A DNA stretch of 55,318 nt from Bythopirellula sp. (GTDB taxonomy: Bacteria; Planctomycetota; Planctomycetia; Pirellulales; Lacipirellulaceae). Both the position numbers and the translations under genes were made by a program. The stretch lies in assembly GCA_028285205.1 (NCBI GenBank), contig JANQQA010000073.1, forward strand, positions 1-55,318. The letters are read 5' to 3'. This document shows, one piece after another, positions 1 to 8,128 of the stretch. How positions within the stretch are numbered: position 1 is the first letter of the stretch; each line of letters starts with the position of its first letter. The notes beneath the pieces were generated by a model. That model was not told the DNA's origin and did not search any database. It saw only the letters and a list, made by a program, of their open reading frames with translations.

Positions 1-867
1 CACCGGCACCCGGCACTCATCTTTCACTGCTGGTACGAACCAGGCCGTCTGTGGATCGGTCGGATGGGCGGCCACTGCCAAACCAAACACCGACGGATCA
101 ACGCCCGTGATTTCTTGCCAGTGGTTGCCACCGTCGGTTGAGCGGAAGATTCCGTTGTGGTGCTGAATCCATTGGTGGTCGGGGTCCGCCTGGCACGCGG
201 CCAGCCGGTGTGGGTCTTGCACCGTGGGCTCGTACGCTTGGTCGGGAGGCATGTATTCGGCGCGCAGCCCGTCAGAAGTGCACGCCCAACTCTCGCCGCC
301 GTCGTGGGTTTGCCAGACGCCGCCGCAAGAGATGCTAATCGTCACGTGCTGCGGATCGCGGGGATCGACGAAGATCGAATGCAGCCCCGGATCGTCCTTG
401 CCGCCGCCAAACCAGTTCTCGCGCGATGGTTGATTCCAGAGAGCCGTATTCAACCGCCAGCTGTTACCGCTGTCTTCCGAGACAAACAGCCCGCCAGGGA
501 TTGTGCCGCACCATAGCTTTCCCGGCTGATCGGGTGCGCCGGTCTCCAACGACCAGATTTCCGACAGTGCGGCAGGTTTCGTCTTAATGGTCTCCCAGTC
601 AGGCATGCGCTGCGGGACGGTCTCTCCTTCGGGGTATTGTGGCACTGCGATCTCATCCCAACTCTTCCCCTGGTCGCGGCTACGATGCAGATGCGTGCCA
701 AAATGCCCATGGTCGATCGCGGCAAACCAAGAGCCATCGCGCGGATCGGCCAACGACATCGTGATGTTCATCCCCAGGAACGCAACGTCATCAATGGCCC
801 ACGAACTACCGTTGCGTCGGATCGTGAAGAGCCCTTTGCGCGTGGCGATGTGCAGCGTATCGGACAT
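1..867 (-). CDS. BNR/Asp-box beta-propeller protein (sialidase-like), C-terminus cut by the window edge
   Basis: The reading frame is open from an ATG at 867 to the window edge (289 codons seen). An AAGAAGGA ribosome binding site lies about 9 nt upstream of the ATG. Four Asp-box motifs of the S/T-x-D-x-G-x-x-W type occur at residues 63-70 (SRDQGKSW), 130-137, 187-194 and 243-250, at the regular spacing of BNR beta-propeller blades. There is no signal peptide, so the protein is probably cytoplasmic. Families of this kind are called exo-alpha-sialidase or BNR-repeat glycosidase, but Asp-boxes show only the fold; no catalytic triad could be assigned, so enzymatic activity is unproven. The neighbouring upstream gene on the same strand is a MoaD/ThiS-like protein, suggesting a functional pair. 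The fold is quite sure, the function is not. Confidence 0.85.
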   Translation of the reverse strand, partial: MSDTLHIATRKGLFTIRRNGSSWAIDDVAFLGMNITMSLADPRDGSWFAAIDHGHFGTHLHRSRDQGKSWDEIAVPQYPEGETVPQRMPDWETIKTKPAALSEIWSLETGAPDQPGKLWCGTIPGGLFVSEDSGNSWRLNTALWNQPSRENWFGGGKDDPGLHSIFVDPRDPQHVTISISCGGVWQTHDGGESWACTSDGLRAEYMPPDQAYEPTVQDPHRLAACQADPDHQWIQHHNGIFRSTDGGNHWQEITGVDPSVFGLAVAAHPTDPQTAWFVPAVKDECRVPV

Positions 868-911
868 GGGGTAGTCCTTCTTGATTGCAGGAACGCATTT
901 TGAAAACTAAT

Positions 912-1068
912 GACAAGAGCAATGACTAATGGTGAAATACCCAAGTACCAAAGGAATGACAAGTTACGAACTTCGAATGACAAGACATCGCAGAGTCGTG
1001 AATCGAAAACTCCATTATTCAGACTTCATTGGTCATTGGGTATTTCGTCACTCGTAATATCCTTCATC
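912..1068. repeat. Imperfect inverted repeat of the AATGAC/GAAATACCC intergenic type
   Basis: The left arm (about 912-960) contains GTGAAATACCCAAGTACC and the right arm (about 1023-1068) reads, on the complementary strand, GACGAAATACCCAATGACC. The arms are inverted copies around an AT-richer centre with further AATGACAAG copies. This resembles the short dispersed repeats (ATGAC...GAAAT.CCCAA) seen between genes in many planctomycete genomes. It lies between the MoaD-like gene and the BNR gene, and its right arm reaches the 3' end of the MoaD-like gene. Confidence 0.6.
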
Positions 1069-1333
1069 CTCCCGACAGTGCTTGCATTACATAAACCTCG
1101 GCTACGTCGGTAATAGGATCGCTCAGCCCCAGGCGATCGGCAATCAGCTGGCCGTCAACGAACACCGTCATGTGCCGTCGCAGCTGGCCTTGCTCGTCGA
1201 GGACGTAGCTGCGGAGCCGCTGGTTGTCGGTGAACGCCTGCGTGAGCGCCTCGCCGACCGTCGAGGCGGAGACCTCGACCGACTCGCTGTTGGCAAATTT
1301 CTGCAGATGGCTGGTGAAATGTACAGTGGCCAT
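1064..1333 (-). CDS. MoaD/ThiS family ubiquitin-like sulfur carrier protein
   Basis: This 89-residue protein starts at the ATG at 1333 (MATVHF...). An upstream in-frame start at 1393 would add 20 residues unlike the family. The length, the beta-grasp pattern and the C-terminal Gly-Gly (it ends ALSGG) fit MoaD/ThiS-like carriers, which are adenylated at the terminal glycine and converted to a thiocarboxylate. No MoaE, ThiG or E1-like activating enzyme is nearby, so it is not obviously part of molybdopterin or thiamine synthesis. It sits upstream of the BNR propeller gene on the same strand, with about 200 bp of repeat DNA between. The family is confident; the pathway is unknown. Confidence 0.85.
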   Translation of the reverse strand: MATVHFTSHLQKFANSESVEVSASTVGEALTQAFTDNQRLRSYVLDEQGQLRRHMTVFVDGQLIADRLGLSDPITDVAEVYVMQALSGG

Positions 1334-1591
1334 GACGCGAGCAGTATCGCATGTCGTCGGCTGGCTGAACAGAATTTTCCTGCTAACTGGCAATGCATGA
1401 CCTCGCGGCCGCAGCAGTGCCGATCTGTGGCACTTCTTCCCGGTAGAAACCGAGCAGCTCGCTACCCACAGGGAGGGGGCGGTCGCCGGCGACCCCCTCG
1501 ACGGAACTCGAAGGATCGGCTATTTTATAAGGCTCGAAATCATCCGAGGCCCCCAGCCTCTGTCCTTTAGTCCCCTGACCCTCCCAAAACT

Positions 1592-1906
1592 ATGTACGCA
1601 ATCATTGCCGACGGCGGCCGCCAATTGAAAGTCGAAGAAGGACAAGAGCTGACCATCGATTTCCGCGACACGCCAGCGGGCGAGAAGCTCACGTTCGACA
1701 AGGTGCTCGCAGTGAGCGACGGTTCCGGGGACGTCAAACTGGGTGCTCCAACGCTCGATGGCGCAAGCGTCGAGGCCGAAGTCCTTGGTGCGGAGAAGGG
1801 CAAGAAGCTGGTCGTCCAAAAAATCCGCCGCCGCAAAAACTCCCGCCGCAAAACCGGCCACCGCTCGATCTACACGAAGGTGAAGATCGCGAAAATTACG
1901 GCGTAG
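1592..1906 (+). CDS. rplU: 50S ribosomal protein L21
   Basis: This 104-residue protein matches L21 along its length. It begins MYAIIADGGRQ, has the central acidic beta-rich part, and ends with the basic signature around KIRRRKNSRRKTGHRS (residues about 77-92) followed by IYTKVKIAKI. L21 binds 23S rRNA in the large subunit. In most bacteria rplU is directly followed by rpmA (L27), but here the next plus-strand gene is a MscS channel 320 bp away, so this copy is transcribed alone in this window. The start is supported by the conserved N-terminus; no strong Shine-Dalgarno sequence is visible. Confidence 0.97.
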   Translation: MYAIIADGGRQLKVEEGQELTIDFRDTPAGEKLTFDKVLAVSDGSGDVKLGAPTLDGASVEAEVLGAEKGKKLVVQKIRRRKNSRRKTGHRSIYTKVKIAKITA

Positions 1907-2226
1907 GCATCGCGTCCCTGCTTGGCCGTCGAGCTGACGGCAGCCACACGACTGTCTGCGTTACGACCCCACGAATCGAGGAATCGACTCGGGTTCGCGG
2001 TCCATTGGGGACGAACCACGCGGTGATGAAACGTTGCGAAATGATTACGATCGCTTCTGACCTGCGAGTCGCTTTCGCTCGCGGACGTTGTGCATTGCTT
2101 GCACATCGATTCAGTCCTACCAAGTTCGTCTAGGCGCGTTTTGGCGACCGACGACAATGAACATTGTTGCGCCGTTTAAACACGTACGCGCGCGATGCCC
2201 GCCTTGCGAAGTGACAGAGGGGAACC
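1907..2226. other. Intergenic region between rplU and the MscS channel
   Basis: A small GC hairpin (GCCGTC at 1925-1930 with GACGGC at 1936-1941) follows the rplU stop and may mark the end of its transcript, but no T-run follows it. The rest shows no gene that can be supported. An AGAGGGGAA ribosome binding site precedes the next start at 2227. Confidence 0.4.
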
Positions 2227-5200
2227 ATGTCGATACGACAAGCTCAAACGCTGCGCGCTCCGAAGTTGTTAGCCCCGGTTGCAGCACTGCTGATTTGCAC
2301 CGTTAGTATTGCTCCGAGTTTTGCACAACCTGCGGAAGCGACGGTTCAAGCTAACGAGACATCTGAAGAAGCCGAATCTGCTGAGCAGGCGGAATCGACG
2401 TTCAGCGTCGACGAGCGGCGGCAGAAGATAGAGCAGCGCCTTGCCTCGCTTGACGCAGCGGTCCTCGGCGAGGGCGACTTCCAGAAGACTAGCGAGTTCT
2501 ATCAGACCGCTCTTACCGCGCTAGGTGAATTGCAGCAGCAGGTTGGAGTACTCGAAAAGTACGAGACCAAGATCACGAACCATCCGAACGAGCTGGCGAA
2601 GTACCAGAAGCTCCTACAGGAATTCCCGACCGAAACGCCCACAGTGGATAAGACTGCCACTCTTGACGAGTTGCAGGTGCAGCAGCGCGAGTTAGAAGCC
2701 GAAATCCAAGCGACACGAGAAAAACTGAATCGCCCCGAGGCACAGCCCAAGACGCGGTCGGCCCGGCTGACGGAATTGCCGAAGCTCATGCTCGAAACTC
2801 AAAAGCAGCTTGATCAAGTGCAGCAAAGACTGGAAACGCTGCCGACGGACGAGGCCAACCTGCTCGCTGCGGCGGAGCAGACCGCGCTGGAGTCACGACG
2901 CGACTTTCTGAATCGCAGCTTGGCGGCAATGGAAAAGCAGCGTCAGTACGATTCGATGAGTGCCGATCTGGTGCAAACGCGGCGCGACTATCGATCCAAG
3001 CAGCTCGCACGTAATGAGAAGCTACTGCAAGTGGTCCGCGATGTCGTTGGCAAGCGCCGGGTCGACGACGCACAGCAACAGGCGGCCGACGCGGCTCAAG
3101 CGGCACAAGTGGTTCTTCCACCAGCGCTGGCAGACCTCGCTGAAAGCAACTCGAAGTTGGCGCAAGACCAATCGGAAATCGTCGCTGAGATCGGCAAAGC
3201 GGAAGAGCAACTGGCTGAGCTAACCAAACGGCTCAAGTCGGTGGAAGATCAGTTCGATCGGAGCAAGGAGCGGATTGAAGGCTCTGGCATGAATGAGAGC
3301 ATCGGCGTACAACTTCGCCAGCAAAAGGAAATGCTCCCCAGTGTCCGCCAACTGCGCTGGCAGGTCAGCGGCTTTCGCCAGCAGAAATCCGAGATCGCAT
3401 ACCGACTGTACGAGCTGCACGACCGACGTTCCACGGTCGTGGATAAGGATCTTGACGAGCAAGTCGATGAGGTGGTCGCAGCGCTTCCCCGTGGCCAACG
3501 AGAGATAACTCCCGCCGACGTCCGCGAATTGCTGGTTGCGGAGCGCGAAATCCTCGATTCAATGATCGAAAACTACGACCGGTACACCAACCAGCTCACT
3601 GCGCTTGCAGCCGTTGGCGAAAACCTGATCAATCAGACCCAGGAGTACGCCAACTTCATCAAGAAGAAGGTCTTTTGGATTCGCAGTTGTGCCTTACCAG
3701 GGCAAGCCGATATCGAGCCAGCGGTAGGTGCGCTGAAGTGGAGTCTCAACCCGCAACTGTGGCGAGAATCGGCGGCGGCACTCTGGTTGCGGGTCGAGGA
3801 TTCGCCCGCGATAAGTCTATTGGTGCTCGGTACCCTGGCCGGGCTGATCTATCTGCAAGACAAAGTGCGTCGGGTACTGAGACGCATTGGTGACGAGGCC
3901 GAGCAGTGGGGTTGCACCGATTTTTGGCTGTCACTGCGAGCCGCTGTCGTGACGCTCTTGTTGGCGTTGCCTTGGCCCGCACTCGTCTGGTTTGCCGGCT
4001 GGTGGATGGGTCGAACGTCCGATCCATCTGAATTCGTGCGCACTCTTGCGCTAGCACTGCAGTTCACTGCCGTGTTCTTGCTGCTGTTGGAACTCTTGCG
4101 ACACCTCTGCCGATCGAAGGGGCTTGCTGAATCGCATTTTAGTTGGCCGAACTCATGCGTTTCGCAGGTCCGACGATCGATGCGGATCGTTTTATGTATT
4201 GGTCTACCGCTGGTCTTGTGGACAGTCGGACTGGAGATTCAGGTCGCTCAGCGACTCTGGAGTCCCACGCTCGGTCGAGTCTGTTTCATAGCGCTGATGC
4301 TTTTGTTTTGCTACGTGTCTTATCGGCTACTGCTGGCGAAACGCAGTGCGCTGCGGCAAACGATTTTGCAACACTCGGCAAAATCGAATTGGCGTTGGTC
4401 GCGCGTCTGGATACCGCTGGTCGCTGGGTTGCCGGCCGTGTTGGCAGCATTAGCGCTATTTGGTTACTACTACACGGCCCAGCAGCTCGCACTGCGTCTG
4501 ATGCAGACCACCGCCATGGTCGGTGTTCTGCTGGTGCTGGGGGGATTGACGAAACGCTGGATCCTGCTGAATCGTCGGAGCCTTGCGCGAGAGCAAGCCA
4601 AGCAGAAACGTGCCGCGGCGATTGCCGCGCTCGAAGCCAAGGGCCAACCCGCCTCCTCGGCTTCCTTGCCGGAAGTACCTGACGAAATAGTCGACCTGGC
4701 CGCACTCGGTGAACAAACCAATAAGCTGATCCAAACACTGCTGGTCGTCGGAGGGTTGTTCGGTGGATGGTTCATTTGGGGTGAGATGTTGCCGGCGCTG
4801 TCGCTGGTGGGTGAACAACCGATTCCAGGTTTCGCACTGACGTGGGGAAAACTCGTTCAATTTGCGTTAGTGATGGTGGTAACTTTCATTGCGGTGAGGA
4901 ACATTCCCGCGCTGCTCGAGTTCACCGTCTTGCAACACCTTCCGCTGGAGGCTGGGTTTCGCTACGCGATAACTAGTGTGTGTCGGTACGTGTTGGTGGC
5001 CATCGGCATTTACCTGGCTTACACGTCGCTCGGTTTTGACAGTACCAGCATTCAGTGGCTTGTTGCGGCGATGGGAGTTGGTCTGGGGTTCGGATTGCAG
5101 GAGATTTTCGCGAATTTCGTTTCGGGGGTGATCTTGCTATTTGAGCAACCGATCCGCGTTGGCGATATCGTTACCCTCGGCGACACGACGGGACAGGTCA

Positions 5201-5700
5201 ATCGCATCCGCATGCGCGCAACCACAATTGTCGACTGGGATCGCAAGGAGTACGTGGTCCCTAACAAAGACCTCGTCACCGAGCGATTGCTCAACTGGAC
5301 CTTGTCGGACCAGACCAATCGAATCGTCGTGATCGTCGGTGTCGCCTATGGCAGCGATACCCAGCGGGCGAGCCAGTTGCTGATCGAGGCGGCCAGCGAA
5401 CACCCCTTGATTTTGGAGGATCCAGCCCCTTCGGCAATTTTCGACGGTTTTGGCGACAGCACCTTAAATCTCACGCTGCGGTGCTACCTCCCCAACCTCG
5501 ACAAGCGGCTCGACACGATTCACGATCTCCACACCGCAATCGACAACAAATTTAAAGCCGCCGGCATCGAAATCGCTTTCCCACAACTCGATTTGCACGT
5601 GAAGCACGTACCCAGCTCTGTACATGATGCACCCACAACAAACGGCAACGGACAGGTCGCAAATGGACGAACGTCAGAGCAACTCGTACCAAACGAATAA
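2227..5700 (+). CDS. Large MscS/MscK-type mechanosensitive ion channel
   Basis: This 1157-residue protein has a signal peptide (residues 1-34, ending ...APSFAQP), a long Glu/Gln/Lys-rich coiled-coil periplasmic region (about 45-480), many hydrophobic segments from about residue 528 to 935, and a C-terminal MscS module. The pore helix and following beta domain begin near residue 940, with the family signature GVGLGFGLQEIFANFVSG and PIRVGDIV. The size and N-terminal periplasmic domain match the MscK/KefA branch rather than the about 290-residue MscS. It would open under membrane tension to release solutes on osmotic downshift. An AGAGGGGAA site precedes the ATG. The C-terminal tail is Asn/Gly-rich and probably disordered. 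It stands alone and converges on the bestrophin gene. Confidence 0.93.
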   Translation: MSIRQAQTLRAPKLLAPVAALLICTVSIAPSFAQPAEATVQANETSEEAESAEQAESTFSVDERRQKIEQRLASLDAAVLGEGDFQKTSEFYQTALTALGELQQQVGVLEKYETKITNHPNELAKYQKLLQEFPTETPTVDKTATLDELQVQQRELEAEIQATREKLNRPEAQPKTRSARLTELPKLMLETQKQLDQVQQRLETLPTDEANLLAAAEQTALESRRDFLNRSLAAMEKQRQYDSMSADLVQTRRDYRSKQLARNEKLLQVVRDVVGKRRVDDAQQQAADAAQAAQVVLPPALADLAESNSKLAQDQSEIVAEIGKAEEQLAELTKRLKSVEDQFDRSKERIEGSGMNESIGVQLRQQKEMLPSVRQLRWQVSGFRQQKSEIAYRLYELHDRRSTVVDKDLDEQVDEVVAALPRGQREITPADVRELLVAEREILDSMIENYDRYTNQLTALAAVGENLINQTQEYANFIKKKVFWIRSCALPGQADIEPAVGALKWSLNPQLWRESAAALWLRVEDSPAISLLVLGTLAGLIYLQDKVRRVLRRIGDEAEQWGCTDFWLSLRAAVVTLLLALPWPALVWFAGWWMGRTSDPSEFVRTLALALQFTAVFLLLLELLRHLCRSKGLAESHFSWPNSCVSQVRRSMRIVLCIGLPLVLWTVGLEIQVAQRLWSPTLGRVCFIALMLLFCYVSYRLLLAKRSALRQTILQHSAKSNWRWSRVWIPLVAGLPAVLAALALFGYYYTAQQLALRLMQTTAMVGVLLVLGGLTKRWILLNRRSLAREQAKQKRAAAIAALEAKGQPASSASLPEVPDEIVDLAALGEQTNKLIQTLLVVGGLFGGWFIWGEMLPALSLVGEQPIPGFALTWGKLVQFALVMVVTFIAVRNIPALLEFTVLQHLPLEAGFRYAITSVCRYVLVAIGIYLAYTSLGFDSTSIQWLVAAMGVGLGFGLQEIFANFVSGVILLFEQPIRVGDIVTLGDTTGQVNRIRMRATTIVDWDRKEYVVPNKDLVTERLLNWTLSDQTNRIVVIVGVAYGSDTQRASQLLIEAASEHPLILEDPAPSAIFDGFGDSTLNLTLRCYLPNLDKRLDTIHDLHTAIDNKFKAAGIEIAFPQLDLHVKHVPSSVHDAPTTNGNGQVANGRTSEQLVPNE

Positions 5701-5789
5701 GCCGTTTGGCGTTGCGGAAGATCGGTGCCGGCGTCCTCTCCTGCTGGCCTGCAGGCTCCTCTTCGCTGTTCAGCTACTGCCTCTCGATT

Positions 5790-6599
5790 TCACCCCAACG
5801 TCGTAGCGATCGTTTGCGACAGCCCGTCGAGGTCGAGATCGTCGGCGTCGACGCCGAAGGGGTCTTCGACCGTGCTCGACAGCACTTGCAAGCCGATAAG
5901 AATGTAGGCGTGGATCATCGTTAGCGGAATCGCCCAGCCGCCAAGCACCGTCACCAGGCTCCAAGGCATTGTGAATAGCAACACTGCGATGCCTTGATAC
6001 AAAAATAGACGGTAGGATTTTGCCAGCGGCGTTTTTTGGATACGTTCGCAACCGCCGCACACTTCGAGGAACTCACGGACTTCGCTGTCGAGCACGCGCA
6101 TGATGTCATCGGACAGTTTGCCCTGTCGCCGCCAATCGTTCAGTAGCGTGTACATCTCACGCACGCGTTGGTTGGGTTGATGCACAGCGTTGGCGGGCTT
6201 GGGCGGTTGGCCGGCGAGATTGGCGCGAAGGTGATCGCGGAACTCTGCGGCAAAGACTTGGATATGTTCCTTGAGTCTGTTCTTCTCTTGTTGGCCCACG
6301 TCCAGCAGCGTATCGACTTTCACCGCCAGATTCCGGCTGATATTCACGAGCTTGCCCCACAGCGTGCGACCTTCCCACCAACGCTGATAGGCGGCGTTTG
6401 AACGCAGGACTAACAGCAGGCCGAGCAGCAACTCGGGGCCCGCGTACACTTGCGGAGAGTGATCGGCAATCGCGTGGAACGCGGAGTTCTCTTTCCACAG
6501 CGGCAGCAAACAATAGACCCCCACCACGGCGGATCCAAACGCTGCCTTACGCAGCGTATTGGTGCCCAGAATGAAATCTCTGAAAGACAGGTCACGCAC
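5790..6599 (-). CDS. Bestrophin family (UPF0187) membrane channel
   Basis: This 269-residue protein has the bestrophin/UPF0187 landmarks: a hydrophobic N-terminal helix around residues 20-35, LLLVLRSNAAYQRWWEGR near 58-75, a central helical cytoplasmic part, CERIQKTPL near 181-189, two more hydrophobic helices (about 200-242), and EDPFGVDADDLDLD near the C-terminus, which corresponds to the acidic calcium-clasp region of eukaryotic bestrophins. Bacterial homologues form pentameric ion channels. The start is a GTG at 6599 with only a weak ribosome binding site. The gene converges on the MscS channel gene. Confidence 0.88.
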   Translation of the reverse strand: MRDLSFRDFILGTNTLRKAAFGSAVVGVYCLLPLWKENSAFHAIADHSPQVYAGPELLLGLLLVLRSNAAYQRWWEGRTLWGKLVNISRNLAVKVDTLLDVGQQEKNRLKEHIQVFAAEFRDHLRANLAGQPPKPANAVHQPNQRVREMYTLLNDWRRQGKLSDDIMRVLDSEVREFLEVCGGCERIQKTPLAKSYRLFLYQGIAVLLFTMPWSLVTVLGGWAIPLTMIHAYILIGLQVLSSTVEDPFGVDADDLDLDGLSQTIATTLG

Positions 6600-6777
6600 G
6601 GGGATTCTCTAAGCTTACACCGACTAGCGAGAAGAGTGATTTGAGAGTCAAAGCAACAGGCGTCCAACCATGATGTCCGGCGATTGCTTGTGACGTAGCA
6701 TCCTACCGTGAATGCCGCGGGATCACCAGTCAGCACAGCACTCCCAACGTTCACATGCGACGCGAGCTTACCAAGTC

Positions 6778-7242
6778 TTATGGCTCCGCGAGCATGGCAC
6801 GTGCTTTGGCCGCTTCATCCGGCGGCATGGATTGCAACAGCGGACGTAAGGTGTAGTTGCCGTGCATTTTTCCATCTTTCATGAACAGCCAGTCTGAGAT
6901 CTCTGAGCTCTTCGCCGTCCAATTCTGACCCATCGAGACGTTCGTCACGGTTTCAGGCTGGTTGTTGATCTCGCCGCTAAACGTCCCTTGTTCATACTTC
7001 ACTTTGATGAGCCAGAAGTGCTCAACCTCGCCGTTATCTTCGATCGGTACTTTAACAGCGTGGCTAGTACCGGTTGGATTTGATAACTCTCGAATGAACG
7101 AATCGACCTCACGACGCGCTCGCTCGATAGCTGCATCCATTTCTGCTTCATCGTATTCACTGATCAAGATACTCTGCGACGTTCCAGCGCATCCAAAAGC
7201 CCCGAGCATGCACAGAAGAGTAAAGGTTTGGGCAGTCCGCAT
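6778..7242 (-). CDS. DUF2314 domain lipoprotein
   Basis: This 154-residue protein begins at an ATG at 7242 preceded by GAGGAG. It has a short hydrophobic leader ending in GAFGC, a plausible although non-ideal lipobox, so it may be a lipoprotein. The C-terminal two-thirds matches DUF2314: HAVKVPIEDNGEVEHFWL (about 62-79), GTFSGEINNQPETV, then SDWLFMKDGKMHGNYTLRPL near 115-135. The domain has no established function. The gene is monocistronic in appearance. Confidence 0.8.
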   Translation of the reverse strand: MRTAQTFTLLCMLGAFGCAGTSQSILISEYDEAEMDAAIERARREVDSFIRELSNPTGTSHAVKVPIEDNGEVEHFWLIKVKYEQGTFSGEINNQPETVTNVSMGQNWTAKSSEISDWLFMKDGKMHGNYTLRPLLQSMPPDEAAKARAMLAEP

Positions 7243-7423
7243 GAATGGCTCCTCAGGGCATTAGACTTCCGACACAGATATTTGATCTACAAACCCTAAG
7301 GCAATTACCTCACACAGTCAACGCAACATACTCAAAGATCGACAAGGAGTCCTTTGCAATGACATAAGAAGCAGCGGCCAATTTGAAGTAACACTCATTG
7401 CGGTACGTTAAATTGCGAAGCAC

Positions 7424-7807
7424 TCAGTACATTGGATTGCCGCTCTTTGTCTCTTTGGGAACGAGCTGGATCGCGTCCCAGTGCTCGACGATCTTGCCGT
7501 TGTCGTCAAATCGAAAGTAATCCATTGTGACGTACTGCTCGTCACCGGGCCACGTTTGGTGCGTGTGAACCGCGACCAGATCGTCTTGAGCCACGGCCCG
7601 CACAAACTCAATCTGTTTGTTGGGGTACTGCTGCTGCATCTGGGTGAAGTAGTCGATGAACGGTTGCGGACCATCGTCAACCAGCGGGTTGTGCTGGATG
7701 TACTCCTTGCCCACATACAAGCCGACAGCTTTCTGCGGTTCCCCCAGGTACGCCGTGCGATAGAAATCAATGGCGTTGCGCTTGTTGGCTTCCAGGTCGT
7801 GTGGCAT
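7424..7807 (-). CDS. SnoaL-like / NTF2-fold protein
   Basis: The preferred start is the ATG at 7807 (MPHDLEANK..., 127 residues), with a GGAG site about 10 nt upstream. Longer in-frame extensions upstream look like non-coding sequence. The protein matches the predicted SnoaL-like aldol-condensation enzyme group: an N-terminal helix with FYRTAYLGEP, then YIQHNPLVDDG, FIDYF, a VRAVAQDDLVAVH strand, and FRFDDNGKIVEHWD near the end. SnoaL-like proteins have a cone-shaped pocket and diverse roles; the substrate cannot be assigned here. Confidence 0.85.
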   Translation of the reverse strand: MPHDLEANKRNAIDFYRTAYLGEPQKAVGLYVGKEYIQHNPLVDDGPQPFIDYFTQMQQQYPNKQIEFVRAVAQDDLVAVHTHQTWPGDEQYVTMDYFRFDDNGKIVEHWDAIQLVPKETKSGNPMY

Positions 7808-8045
7808 GTCAGTGCTCCGATCTGATGAAACTTGTTCAGCGTAGCATCCTACTGCGAACGACCACTGACAACTAGCAGTGTGACACATCCCGCTCATGAT
7901 GCTGTCGCAGTGTCTTCGTTTGGAGCGGCTGCCACAGCTTGCTGGCCAAAGTGTAAAAAGCTGGTTGCCGCCGAGCGATCGTGTTATGCTAGAGCCTGAC
8001 CAAAAAAGACTGATCACTTAACGAGTACGAACTAACGCAAATCGT

Positions 8046-8111
8046 CACGAATGCACGCACTTCGCGCAGCCGGCAGGCTGTCGGCTGTGTGCGACTCGTG
8101 GCGTTTTTTTT
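8046..8111 (+). terminator. Terminator-like hairpin in the leader of the PEP-CTERM esterase
   Basis: Three nested stems pair: CACGA (8046-8050) with TCGTG (8096-8100), CGCAC (8056-8060) with GTGCG (8089-8093), and CAGCCG (8067-8072) with CGGCTG (8082-8087). A run of eight T follows at about 8104-8111. This is the architecture of an intrinsic terminator on the plus strand, yet no plus-strand gene lies upstream (the neighbour at 7807 points away), so it probably sits in the 5' leader of the gene starting at 8129 and may act as an attenuator. Confidence 0.65.
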
Positions 8112-8128
8112 ATGGGCGGCGAAAAGTC

